From contig JAPVLO010000074.1 in assembly GCA_027257055.1 (NCBI GenBank), positions 4,789,001-4,853,000 of the forward strand: a stretch of 64,000 nucleotides of DNA. The letters run 5' to 3'. The notes beneath the pieces are model-generated. The model did no database searches and was not told the origin of the DNA. It saw nothing but the letters and a program-made list of their open reading frames with translations. The stretch is from Cephalopachus bancanus. Lineage: Eukaryota; Chordata; Mammalia; Primates; Tarsiidae. A program made the position numbers and the translations under genes. Shown here piece after piece: positions 22,111-33,446 of this stretch (its first letter is position 1; each line of letters begins with the position of its first letter).

Positions 22111-22953
22111 TTAACACCTTCCTGCCTTTTGTTTTAGTAAAGTAGATTTCAGTCTCTCTCTCCTATTGCAATAGATTTAAACAAAGTCTTCTTTATCTAC
22201 ATAATTCTGACCAGTGGAATTTTTCTTTGACACCACTTCTACATTAAATTGTTAGCATGTTCCCTTGTTACTCTAACATGCTACAAAACTTGAGAATCAG
22301 TGATAACGTATAAATTCTGGATTCACACAAACCTGGGAAAAAGACTGAAAATTAATCTTGCTCATTATCTTTAAAAAATGATGACTAAAATTGAGTGAAG
22401 TCGTTTTAATATAACCAGAGAATCACAGTGATACGCTCATCTCCTTTTTTACTTCTGAAATCCTAGAATTTTGTTAATTCATTATTGTTTGTCTCACACT
22501 CTGATTACTGAAGTCTCATGGTCCGTAGTGTCTTCCTATCCTAAATTGAAAAAGAAAGGATCAGGTGCTCACTGTTATGTTCTGTCTCCATATTTGGAAT
22601 GGAGGTTAGAAAATTCTCTTTGAAAATTACTTGAAAAATAGGAGCATTCACTAAGCTGGTCTTTTTCACTTCTTCCCAGAGAACACATCCACCTGGACAC
22701 TGACACCAAAAACATCCCTTTTTTCTTACCAGCTTGGTGCTGCAAGCCAGCTCTCTGAAACTAAAAAAAATGAAGTTAAAGAAGAAATAAATAAAACAAA
22801 ATAAGTAGACCAAATCAACTAGCAGTCACAGAAAAAGGCCCACTGACTTTCCAGAAGAAAAAAAATAGTCTTTTAAAATCTGTTTCAAATCATGCTCGTT
22901 CTTTATTATTCATTCCTTTTTGCCCAGTGCCTCCCCCACCTCCCTTTAAGCAG

Positions 22954-23171
22954 ATTTGCATATAAATGGCACTCTTTTTATTTCTTCTGAGTTCATCAAC
23001 CCCTTGTTGCTTTTTCCCTACCTGAAGTTTAATCCTTGCTTTGCAACTTCACAATCGGTTGCTGTGGAAATTATTATGTTGTCACAAACAGAGGATTAGA
23101 ACTTCAGGTGGAGAAGGAGCAGCAGGAGCAGATGAACTCTTAATAAATAACGATTCTGGTATCATGCAAAT
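22954..23171. promoter_or_regulatory. Pair of octamer (POU) motifs
   Basis: ATTTGCAT at 22954-22961 lies beside a TATA-like TATAAATGG, and ATGCAAAT at 23164-23171 is in the opposite orientation. The exact octamer is bound by POU-domain factors. Function here is only inferred; no transcript is evident. Confidence 0.25.
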
Positions 23172-23763
23172 TAACCTAAACAGAAGAAAGAGAATTGCCA
23201 TGGGAGGGGGAGGAGAGAGAAATGAGAAAAGTCAAACCACGATTGCTAAGTATTTCTAAATTTGGGAAATTGTTAGAATTTAAAAGTGAAAAATCATTCT
23301 GCCATAAAAATCACAATTTGGGATGAAAAGAAAAGCATTCTATACATTAGTAGGGAAAGATGAAGGTGTTTTCGGGATTCAAGGACTCTAAATATAAGTG
23401 AAAGAGATTGAAAAAAAATTGACACAAATACATAGACATGTTAGTCATCCTGATCTCCAAAATAATTTATGGAAGAAAAAAAAATAACTGAAGCTTCAAA
23501 ATTGTCACTGTCATTTAATAACATTATCTGGAAAAGTCACAGCCAAGGTCATGCAGCAATTCATCATAAAATAATTACAGTGCATTTATACAGGTTTAGA
23601 GTTGCACTTCTACTAGTGAAAATATAGAAAGTAAGTTTCTGTACTCTGCTAACCAGATCAACCAACCAGAGAAACTTGAGAGGATAGCATTTGGGGAGCT
23701 TGATTGGCTGATGGATGGGATAAGGTCAACCCCACAAGTCAGTTTGAGAATTTTAAACCCGTA

Positions 23764-23821
23764 GCTGCCCTCAATCTCTGCTGCAGGTCACAGAGAGGTT
23801 CTTGAAGAGATTGAGGGCAGC
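23764..23821. repeat. Perfect 16-bp inverted repeat
   Basis: GCTGCCCTCAATCTCT (23764-23779) and its exact complement AGAGATTGAGGGCAGC (23806-23821) are separated by 26 nt. An RNA from either strand would fold into a stem-loop, but the stem is shorter than a usual microRNA precursor. Confidence 0.9.
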
Positions 23822-25845
23822 ATATAGAATTTGGAGTTTGCTTTTCTTTTCTCTATTATTTTCCTAAACATGATGCCTTCTCTCATTTCCCACCAAGTTT
23901 GTAAAGAGAATAAATATCTGCATTGTATAATTGCGTTTATACCTTGATGCTGGAGTTCTTCTGAGGGAATGGTGCTATTTGCACTTTATTCCACAGTGAA
24001 TACAATCATCTCTCCTGTGTATATTTTGCCATAACGGTTGCCTGGAATATTCATCTTTTTCTATAAAGTGGTGTAAAATGACTCTTGTTTTCTCCCATTT
24101 GAATAAAACTATAACACTGTCATCCATTCAAAGATAAATTGTCAATACTTACTAGAATGTTCAAAAGCGTCAGTAAAACTCTATCGAAAGCTGGAAAATG
24201 ACATTTGAAACCATCTGAAGATATTGGCAATCAGAGATCCAAGGAATAGAAAATTACTGTCATTATTGGCTCTTGTGGTTTGGAAACATCAATTCTTTTT
24301 TCTTGTCTTAAATGGTATGATCTCTTTACATGTGAGATTTGTAGGATGCGTTAAAGAGAGGGAATCTTTGTTAGTAATCAGATAATGTTACTTTTTGAAG
24401 GCGGTGGGCAGAGAAAGAGAGAATGAAGAAATAGAACTTTGCTGTCTGCAAATGCCCCTGGCATACATTGTGCCTTCCAAGTGGGCACCTTCGCAAAACT
24501 AAAAGCCAGATAGAGAGAAAGTTATGAGCTCTAACCTTTGATTCTGGGCACCAGAAGCTAATGTCTCCAGGCCTGGGCTTCTGCTTCTGGCACCTTCTAC
24601 AGGGTCAAGTCTGAGCCTGGGGGAGATGAAACTATCAGTCACACAATTGTGTGCTGGGCTGGAATAAGAGAAAGAAGGCAAGCTGAGGGCATGGAGAACC
24701 CCACCTGACATCAGCTGCTCCCTGACCTTGTGACCTGCTTCCGAAGATGCCTTTGCCTTCAGAGAGGTGTTCCCATGTGGTTTTCCAACAATCACATGAT
24801 GCCATTGCCTTTTTCAACCATCTAACCTTTCCTGAGAATGCTGAGCATAGCTATGCTCTGGATAATAGACATAAACAGATGGAAAGAAGGCTCAGCATTT
24901 CTGTTTCTTAAAGAAATTAAAAACGTTTAAAAAGAGAGGAGAAGACAAGGAACTTGGTAATGAGTTAAAAGTAAAGAAGTAAAGAAGGAGTTGGGTTTGG
25001 TGTCCATCAAGGTGGCTTGATTCTAAGGAGAGAGAGGGGTCTTTCCTGAGGTTGTATGAAATCAAGAGAAAAAAACACACACACAACTGAGTCACCTCAC
25101 ACACAGAACATGAAGTGCTACTCGGGGCAGACGAGATGACAGAAAATTGACAGTTCCTATCCATGTGAAAAAGCAAGTTAAACTCATTTACAAGGGTCAG
25201 TCTGCTCCTTTTCAAACCAATTCAGGAACTGTGGCAAGGACTTTAGTCACTCAGCTGGCCGATTAGCATTTTTAGCAGGGAATGTCAGTCAAATGCTAAG
25301 CGGGGCTTTTTGTCTTTATGCTTTTCTCTTTGTATCCTTTCGGTTGAAAATGAGCTTGAAACCTAAGACCCTTTCAATAAAAAACTTGAAAAGAGTCAGT
25401 CTAAAGTGTAGCTCCAAAATTGGCTTCTTCTTTAGATATTTAGAAAACAAAACACTTCACCAAGAAAGTTAAACAGTCAACAGCAGGTACCGATCATTCA
25501 TTCAACCAAAACTGTGGGAGAATCCACAGGAAACTGGGCGCTGTGCTACGTCCTGGGGGAACGGAGGTGAGGAAAACAGAAAGTCTACTTTTGTGGCTCT
25601 TCATCTGAGAACAGGACACTGATGTCATCAAGCAGACACACATACAGTCAGTAAATGGGTTGACGCGAGTCATAGAGAAACCTCATGCATTCACTCAGGA
25701 CCAGAAATTGGCCCCATTCAATACCCAGCTATTCATAAAGGCTAGAGTGCACCAACTAGATCGCAGATCTGGAATGTAACCCATTGCCCTTAGCCCAGTG
25801 GCCCTGATTTTCCAAACAGCAGAACCTATGAGTAGAAGCTCAGAC

Positions 25846-26020
25846 CTCAGATCCAGACTCCAGGATTCAAAGTCAGATTTTGCTACTCAGTATCTGTGTG
25901 ATGTCAGAAAAGATATTTGAACTCTCTGAGACTCAGTTTTCTCACCTATGCAATGGGTATAATAATAAACCTTCCTCCCCGCCCTACAAGATTCTACAAA
26001 TGTTAATTATTGTTATAATT
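25846..26020 (+). mobile_element. MIR SINE
   Basis: 'gactccaggattcaaagtca', 'tgagactcagttttctcacc' and 'tatgcaatgggtataataat' follow the MIR consensus order. Confidence 0.75.
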
Positions 26021-27637
26021 ACCTATAAAATCCAAGGCATGGATAGTCTGTTATTTTTCAAAGGACATGACAATACGTGTGTCCCAAAAGATCAAGATGA
26101 AATTCTTGTGTTTCTTATGCTTTCTGCCAACTCAGTCTTTCACCTCATACCTCCATGGTTACCCCGCTTCATCAGACCAGGACTTGTCTCAAGAACTAAC
26201 ATCTTCTCTTTTTGGCCATGTGCAATATATTTAACATGTGGTGCTTTTCTGAGAGAGAAAAGAATTTTTTTTAAAGTAAGTTACTTTGATTTTAAAATTC
26301 CACTGAAACTATGAGACATTGTTTAGAATGATCAGATAGCTAATGTGCACTGCTTTAGACTTCACTTCCACAGAGACCAAGGCACCCCAGAACGTGAAAG
26401 TTTTTGCATATCACCCTGTTTCCTGAAGTTCTCTCCTAATTGATTATAATCCGAGGACTGTTGTGATCATACTCTTTGGGAATGAAGGCAGAAAGAAACC
26501 TTCTGGGGAAAACAAAACATATCTCAAATGATTTCAAAGTGTTGTGCTTTGTTTAACTCCTGTCAGTGAGAGCTAACTGTCACCTGTCACCCATATCATG
26601 ATGGGTCTGTCCCTCAGACATAACTATATGCTATCCATCAGTGTTAAGGGAGATGGATATTTCTGATGGTCAAGTATCTGTCTTCCTGCACTCACAAATA
26701 ATCAGCAACACGTTCAGCAGCCTTTCCTGGGGAGAGCAAAGGGAATCTTTTGCTGAGATGTCTTCCAACATCTGAACCATTTATACATTTCCACAGGCTA
26801 GTCTGTTAATATTAGCTTTGCTTTTGATAGTCTGTGTTTCCCTCTTCAGACAAAAAAAGAAAGATTTTATTGTGTAAACCATTTTTTCTTTTTATTTAAA
26901 GACTTGAAGTTATTTCCCTTCCCTTGCCATTTCTATTATATGGTGTCCTTCCTTAAGACACAGGAGGACATTATTTTGCTGCAGGACGGTGTTGAAGACG
27001 GCTGCGCGCATGGGTGTCTGTGTGTGAGTGTTTGTAATCGCCTTAACACGTTCACACAGGGAAAATATTTCATTTGTAATTATCTTTTTACAAAAACCTT
27101 AAGAAGCAAGGACAAGAGATACCCAGAAAAAAAATCCATTTGAGAAAAAAATTACAATAAACAACACTTTCTCTCTATCTTCTTTTGTTCTTTATAATTG
27201 AAGGCATTAGCACAAAACAAGATCTTTCTCTCTTTGCCTTTAATCTGCTCTGGTGGTTGTTTCCTATGTGACCTAACTGTTGTGTATTTGTCACTTTGCA
27301 TCGCCAGCTAGAAACTCTGCGAATCCCCAACTAGAATCATGACTACAACACGGTGACCCACAGAGCACCAGTCGCTCAGGCTTCTGCCAGGGAGACAGAA
27401 GGAGCTCCGTTAGCAGGTCTGCTCACCCTATGTTACTTCCAAATTCCACAAGTCTCTGAGCAAACTTGTATGTGGAATAGAATTTCTTGGCTATCCTTCC
27501 ATGTTGACCCAGCAGGCATCAGCTCAGTTCTGAAATGGAAAAGAGTTGGCATCAGTGACATAGATCACTGCATGACCCTGGGGCACCATTCACATGGACT
27601 AGCACATACACAGAAGGAGCTCTGCCAGCCCAGTCTC
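26021..27637. other. Unassigned sequence
   Basis: 1.6 kb with no recognised repeat. The 192-codon frame starting at 27353 runs from unique DNA into the antisense Alu at 27652, so it is not a gene. Confidence 0.45.
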
Positions 27638-27651
27638 CCTCTTCCATTCTT

Positions 27652-27948
27652 TTTTTTTTTTTTTTTTTTGAGTTGGAGTCTCACTCTGTCACCCAGACTG
27701 GAGTGCAGTGGCCACTCCCGGCCACCGCAGCCTCAACCTGCTGGGCTCTGGCGATCCTTCCACCTCAGCCTTCCAAGTAGCTGGAACTACAGGCGTGCAC
27801 TCCCATGCCCGGCTGATTTTTTGATTTATTGTAGAGATGAGGTCTCGCCAAATTGCCCAGGCGGGTCTCGAACCTGCGGGCTCTGGCAATCCACTCACCT
27901 CAGCCTCCCAAGGCGCGGGATAACAGGCTGAGCCACTGAGCTCGGCAT
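27652..27948 (-). mobile_element. Alu, young subtype
   Basis: Full length and antisense, T22 tract. TSD CCTCTTCCATTCTT at 27638-27651 and 27949-27962, perfect 14 bp, which indicates a recent insertion. Confidence 0.95.
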
Positions 27949-27962
27949 CCTCTTCCATTCTT

Positions 27963-28108
27963 GAACTCCACAAATGATGTCACATATTCCACTCCTTTGG
28001 CTGCTCTCTCTTCTTCCCTTTGATGACACCTGTTTTTGAGAAAAGGTCTGTTACTAGCAATTTTAATAGAGAGGAAACATAAACCGATCTTAAATTATCC
28101 AAAGACAT
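27963..28108. other. Short spacer between Alus
   Basis: No feature recognised. Confidence 0.4.
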
Positions 28109-28439
28109 TTATTATTATCATTATTATTATTACTATTATTATTATTATTATTATTTTGAGCTGGAGTCTCACTTTGTCACCCAGACTGGAGTGCAGTGGC
28201 CGCTCCCGGCCACCGCAGCCTCGACCTGCTGGGCTCCGGCGATCCTTCCGCCTCAGCCTTCCAAGTAGCTGAAACTACAGGCACGCGCTACCATGTCCGG
28301 CTAATTTTTTAAATTTATTTATTGTAGAGATGAGGTCTCGCCAAGCTGCCCAGGCAGGTCTCGAACCCACAGACTCAGGCAATCAACTCACCTCAGCTTC
28401 CCAAAGCACAGGATCATAGGCTGAGCCACCGAGCCCGGC
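28109..28439 (-). mobile_element. Alu with (ATT)n tail, inserted in an L1 tail
   Basis: Antisense Alu whose tail is an ATT-repeat run (28109-28155). It abuts TTATTATT, the 3' end of the following L1, so it probably entered that L1's A-rich tail. The right arm carries the GTGGCCGCTCCCGGCCAC palindrome. Confidence 0.95.
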
Positions 28440-29246
28440 TTATTATTATTTTTTTAAAGATGTGGGGTACAATTCAGGGTCAGATATACAAATGTTGATT
28501 ATGCAGTTTCCCTTGTTGATGAGGTGTGCCCCTCCCTCCCCTGGCAGTTCCCCTCAACTGCCAATCCCATTCCTCCTCCCCTGGCAGTTTTCCACTACTG
28601 CCAATCCCTTTCTTATAGTACTATGATAATTGTTCAAGGTCCGCTGATGAGTAAGAACATATGGTACTCTGTTCTTTGCTTCTGTGATAGATCACTGAGT
28701 ATGATCGACTCTAAATCTATCCAAGTTGCTATGAAATCCATACGTTTGTCATTCTTTATGGCTGCATAATATTCCATTGTGTATCTGTACTACACTTTTT
28801 TATCCAGTTTCGATGGGCAGCATGGTTGGTTCCATGTTTTTGCTATTGCGAATAGAGCTGCAACAAACATGAGTGTGCAGGTACCTTTTTTGTAGAATGA
28901 TTTGCGTTCCTCTGGATATCTTCCCAAGAGGGGGATTGCTGGGTCATATGGAAGGTCAATTTCTAGTTCTTTTAGAAATCCCCACATTGTCTTCCAAAGA
29001 GGTTGCACTAGTTTGCATTCCCACCAACAGTGTAGAAGTGTGCCTTTTTCTTCATATGCTCACCAACATCTGTTGTTTGTTTTATTAGTGATGGCCATTC
29101 TTACTGGGGTTAGGTGGTATCTCTTTGTAGTTTTGATCTGCATTTCTCCGATGATTAGTGAGGCTGAACACTTTTTCATGTGTCTATTGGTTGCCCGTAT
29201 ACCTTCTTTTGAGAAATGTCTAGTCACATCTTTTGCCCACTTTTAA
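28440..29246 (-). mobile_element. LINE-1, 5'-truncated (ORF2 C-terminus plus 3'UTR)
   Basis: Antisense L1 of the same subfamily as 16341-17416. The ORF2 end is readable on the minus strand (29008-28790: '[16 protein letters not shown]', 'AIAKTWNQP'), with breaks before and after. The 3'UTR (28440-28620) holds a tandem duplication of a ~40-bp unit, each with a 6-bp-stem hairpin. Confidence 0.95.
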
Positions 29247-29274
29247 ATACACCAGTTTGTCTTTTTTTAAAGAC

Positions 29275-29547
29275 TTTTTTTTTTTTTGAGTTGGAGCCTC
29301 ACTGTCATCCAGACTGGAGTGCAGTGGCAGCCTCGACCTGCTGGGCTCCGGCGATCCTTCCGCCTCAGCCTTCCAAGAAGCTGAAACTACAGGCATGCGC
29401 TACCACACTCGGCTAAATTTTTATTTATTGTAGAGATTAGGTCTTGCCAAGTTGCCCAGGCGGGTCTCGAACCCACGGCTCAGGCAATCCACTCACCTCG
29501 GCCTCCCAAAGCGCAGGGATTACAGGCTGAGCCACCGAGCCCGGCCT
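29275..29547 (-). mobile_element. Alu with a 16-bp right-arm deletion
   Basis: Antisense. The right arm goes from 'gtgcagtgg' directly to CAGCCTCGACC, so the palindromic block is lost. The 5' end is complete (GAGCCCGGCC). Confidence 0.95.
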
Positions 29548-29562
29548 CTAAATACATTTTTT

Positions 29563-29846
29563 TTTTTTTTTGAGTTGGAGTCTCACTCTGTCACCCAGAC
29601 TGGAGTGCCGTGGCCGCTCCCGGCCACCACAGCCTCGACCTGCTGGGGTCCGGCGATCCTTCCGCCTCAGCCTTCCGAGTAGCTGGAATTACAGGAGTGC
29701 GCTACCACGCCCGGCTAATTTTTTGATTTTATTGTAGAGATGAGGTCTCCCCTGCCCAGGCGGGTCTCGAACCCGCAGTCTCAGGCAATCCACTCACCTC
29801 AGCCTCCCAAAGGCGTGGGATTACAGGCTGAGCCACCGAGCCCGAT
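29563..29846 (-). mobile_element. Alu, youngest subtype
   Basis: Antisense, directly after the previous Alu in the same orientation. It shows the hexamer deletion ('gtctcccctgcccagg') and 'caaaggcgtggg'. TSD TAAATACATTTTTT at 29549-29562 and repeated from about 29848. Confidence 0.95.
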
Positions 29847-29861
29847 TTAAATACATTTTTT

Positions 29862-31760
29862 AAACCCCTCTAACCATAGACTAAAATCTGTAATTTGCTC
29901 AGTAAACATTGTTGCATTCCTCTTAAGTGTCAGACCTGTACTTTATTATGGAATTAGAAAAATTACATAACAAGTTCAGAATTCTGAGTTTCAAGCTAAT
30001 AGAAATAAAGTCCTTGCTTTGTGTTTTTCATAAATTGAGCACAATGATTATGGTTCTATATTTCATGAGAGAGTTTAAAATCATAAGGCTACCTCGACCA
30101 GATTTCCAATGCAAATAAAATTGAAATGAACAAAAATAAATATTTTAATAGTAACTCTGTGAACTAGAAACAGCCATCAAATCACTAGTTCCCTAATAAG
30201 TGAAGTAAGAGAGAAAAAAATAGATGTTATCCAGTAGAACAAAAAACGCTGAATTGTATATGAAAGCTTCTTTTGCAAATGTCAATCTTATATAAGATCT
30301 CATCACATTGAATGCGATCCTTTAAGAAAAAGAATTTGACTACAGTTTCCAAGCAGTGAGATCAATACCAAGAATGCCAATTTAAAAAAGATATTATCCT
30401 AGATTCTGAGAAATTTAATATATATTTTTATTTGTTTTTTTGCAATAACACACTATGTTAAGCTCCTCGAATGTCACCAGCCTTAATTTAGGAATGAAGA
30501 ACACCATTGGCAGAATTTTGGGATTATCTCAGAAGGGAAAGGTCCAACTGGGATAGTTATTGGACTCTGAAATCTGTGCTCAGGCCATTTAAAGGGAGCT
30601 CTTTCAAATAAGAGGACTGAAGGGTAGTCTGCAAAATTTATGACATAACAATTTAAGATTGATGGACACAGGGCCAAGGATGCTAGTATTGATGGTAGAC
30701 TGTTAGATAAACAAGCTGTTTGCCCAGGTAAAGAGTATTGTGTCCAATAAACTGATCTGTAGGAATTTCCTGAAGCGAATGCTTTAGATACTTGCTGGTT
30801 TATAGTCTTATCTTTCCCAGGCAAAGGTTCCCTAAAGCAAACAAGAAGTCATATTGATCAAAGTGTTCTGCAATCTCATCTACATTATGTTGACACAGTT
30901 CTCAGTTCACAGGTGTCTTTTGCTTTTCAAAGATAAAGCTGTTAAAGTAATAATCATTCCTTTTTTGTAACGAATTTATTGGCACTTTCAAAAGTCATTC
31001 TTAAGTTTGGTTACGTGAAAGTCACTGTGGTCTGTAATTCAGGGAATGCAAAGGTGAATAATAATAATAATAATAAAAAGATCTAGCAATGAGAAGGCTA
31101 TGGAATAATAAATATCAATTAGATAAAATGTAAATAAAAATTTAGTGCCATAAAAGAAGATTAATTCCTAAGGAGGGACGTTTCTGAAAATAATGAGACT
31201 ATTATTATCTGAGATAATCTGGAGATAGTTTTGCAAACAAGTTGAAAGCAATAAGATTGCATCACGTAGAGATGAAGAGATGGCAACCCAAGTGGTTGAA
31301 TGAGTTTGTGCAAAGAAATGGAAATTTGTGAAAACAAACAAACAAACTAAATGCCTAATGCAAAAAAAAAAAAAAAGATGAGTAGAAAATAAAGTCATAA
31401 ATATTAATAAATATGGGAATTACGGTTAATATATCAGAAAGCTAGGCTAATGTCAAAATGCAAACTTTTCTACTGCAAAATATCTAAACATGTTGACTAA
31501 AATATAACAAACTGTCTCTCAAATACTTAGCTTGCAAGAAAGTAAGGGAAATCTACAGGGACCCAAAATAGATAGGACTGAATTAACACTCACTACCCCT
31601 CAAGGAAGGTTGATGCATCACAGCTGTTCAGGGGCCAGGACAAAGCCTCATAACCCCCACAGGACGACCAGTTAGATCTAAGGCACCTTCCACAACATGC
31701 AAAGAAACCTCAGAAAATTGAGGACAAATCTTCCAGTGAAAGAGCAGAGAAACAAACAAA
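29862..31760. other. Unassigned sequence
   Basis: 1.9 kb without a recognised repeat. A minus-strand frame of 113 codons (30824-30483) has no recognisable domain. A short (AAT)n run lies near 31058-31075 and an A14 run near 31362-31375. Confidence 0.4.
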
Positions 31761-31773
31761 AAAATCCATCTCC

Positions 31774-32067
31774 AGGCCGGGCTCGGTGGCTCAGCCTGTA
31801 ATCCCGCGCTTTTGGGAGGCTGAGGTGAGTGAATTGCCTGAGCCCGCGGGTTCGAGACCCGCCTGGGCAACTTGGCGAGACCGCATCTCTACAATAAAAT
31901 AAAAAAAAATTAGCCGGGCGTGGTAGCGCACGCCTGTAATTCCAGCTACTTGGAAGGCTGAGGCGGAAGGATCGCCGGAGCCCAGAAGGTCGAGGCTGCG
32001 GTGGCCAGGAGGGCCACTGCACTCCAGTCGGCGACAGAGTGAAACGCCAACTCAAAAGAAAACAAAA
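31774..32067 (+). mobile_element. Alu, young subtype
   Basis: Full length, close to consensus (GGCCGGGCTCGGTGGCTCAG). The right arm is slightly shortened ('ggccaggagggccac'). Perfect TSD AAAATCCATCTCC at 31761-31773 and 32068-32080. Confidence 0.95.
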
Positions 32068-32245
32068 AAAATCCATCTCCCCAGAAAGGACCTAGAAAGC
32101 ATAACCATACCTACATAAAATATTACCATTTAGCTAAACTGGAACTGCATGTCTTAAGAGCTTCATGGATATTTGTAAAATTGTCACTGATATTTGTAAT
32201 ATTAGTAATATATATATTTATTACATATACATGTGTGAACCGAGC

Positions 32246-32390
32246 CATACAATCAGGTAGAAATACTATATATATATATAATATATATATTATATATATA
32301 CACATATATATTTACATATATATTATATAAATATAATATATGTATTATTTGATGTATCATATATATATGGTATTTCTACTTGATTGTATG
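32246..32390. repeat. AT-rich palindrome with conserved 21-bp arms
   Basis: CATACAATCAGGTAGAAATAC (arm 32246-32266) and its complement with one mismatch (32370-32390) enclose about 100 bp of alternating AT. The whole unit can fold into a long cruciform. Confidence 0.85.
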
Positions 32391-32587
32391 CCTCAGTTTT
32401 TTCTAATTGCAGAAAAAAGATCAGACATATGTAGAGAGAACAATATGATAAACTCCCACAGAGCCACCAAATTTCAACAATAATCAACCAGTGGCCAATC
32501 TTGCTTCTAAAACCCCACTCATTCTCTCCAATTCCAGATTATTTTGAGGCATATCTCAGATATGCTTTAATTTTATTACATAAATAC
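32391..32587. other. Spacer
   Basis: No recognised feature between the palindrome and the next Alu. Confidence 0.4.
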
Positions 32588-32603
32588 TTCACTACGTATT
32601 TCT

Positions 32604-32913
32604 TTTTTTTTTTTTTTCTTTTTTTTGGGGGGGGTGGGGCGTGGAGTCTCACTCAGTCGCCCAGACTGGAGTACAGTGGCCGCTCCCAACCACCGCAGCC
32701 TCGACCTGCTGGGCTCCGGCGATCCGTCCGCCTCAGCCTTCCAAGTAGCTGGAACTTCAGGCTCGCGCTACCACGCCCGGCTCATTTTTTGATTTACTGT
32801 GGAGATGAGGTCTGGGCAAACTGCCCAGGCGGGTCTCAAACCCGCAGGCTCAGGTAATCCACTCACCTCAGCCTCCCAAAGCACGGGATTACAGGCTGAG
32901 CCACGGAGCCCAG
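32604..32913 (-). mobile_element. Alu with a G-run replacing its 3' end
   Basis: Antisense full-length Alu. Between the T-tract and GGAGTCTCACTC it has 'ggggggggtggggcg' in place of the usual GAGTT. TSD TTCACTACGTATTTCT at 32588-32603 and TTCACTATGTATTTCT at 32914-32929. Confidence 0.95.
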
Positions 32914-33140
32914 TTCACTATGTATTTCTAAAGGGTAAAAGCTTTCACGATGTTTGCGTTGCCATTATAACACACACAAATAATTAATAATGATTTAAAA
33001 ATATCATCAAATAGCCAATCAATGATCAAAATCCGACAAGTGTTTCATACTTTGGTTTTGTTTTGTTTTTACTTAGTTTGTTGGATTGGGCCAGATGCTT
33101 TTGGTTGATATGCCTCTCAAGTTTTTTCTCTCAAGTTTTT

Positions 33141-33436
33141 TGGTTTTTTTTGTTTTGAGTTGGAGTCTCACTCTGTGGCCCAGACTGGAGTGCAGTGGCA
33201 TGGTTCTGGCTACCACAGCCTCGACCTGCTGGGCTCTGGCGATCCTTCCTCCTAAGTCTTCCAAGTAGCCGGAAATACAGGCACGCGCTACCACGCCCCG
33301 GCTAATTTTTTGATTTATTTTAGAGATGAAGTCTCACCAAGTTGCCCAGGCGGGTCTCGAACCCCCGGGCTCAGGCAATCCACTCACCTCAGCCTGCCAA
33401 AGTGCGGGATTACAGGCTGAGAAACCAAGCCCGGCC
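33141..33436 (-). mobile_element. Alu, lineage subtype
   Basis: Antisense, full length. Right arm 'gcatggttctggctaccac' is diverged from the palindrome. TSD TCAAGTTTTT at 33131-33140 and 33437-33446. The left TSD lies in a local duplication (CTCTCAAGTTTTTT twice). Confidence 0.95.
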
Positions 33437-33446
33437 TCAAGTTTTT

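Larger units (their letters stand above)
22111..25845. other. Alu-free unique sequence
   Basis: 3.7 kb with no recognised transposon. It holds two octamer motifs (22954 and 23164), a perfect 16-bp inverted repeat (23764-23821) and scattered short frames. The frame 24499-24795 (minus) lacks any signature. This is the best place in the window to look for a conserved non-coding element. Confidence 0.45.

Noticed and set aside
27353..27931. 192-codon open frame on the plus strand
   Set aside because: Its second half is the antisense Alu at 27652-27948, and the first half has no recognisable protein signature.
30483..30824. 113-codon open frame on the minus strand with ordinary-looking composition
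   Set aside because: I could not connect it to any family; there is no start context, splice site pattern or neighbouring exon. Kept as unassigned.
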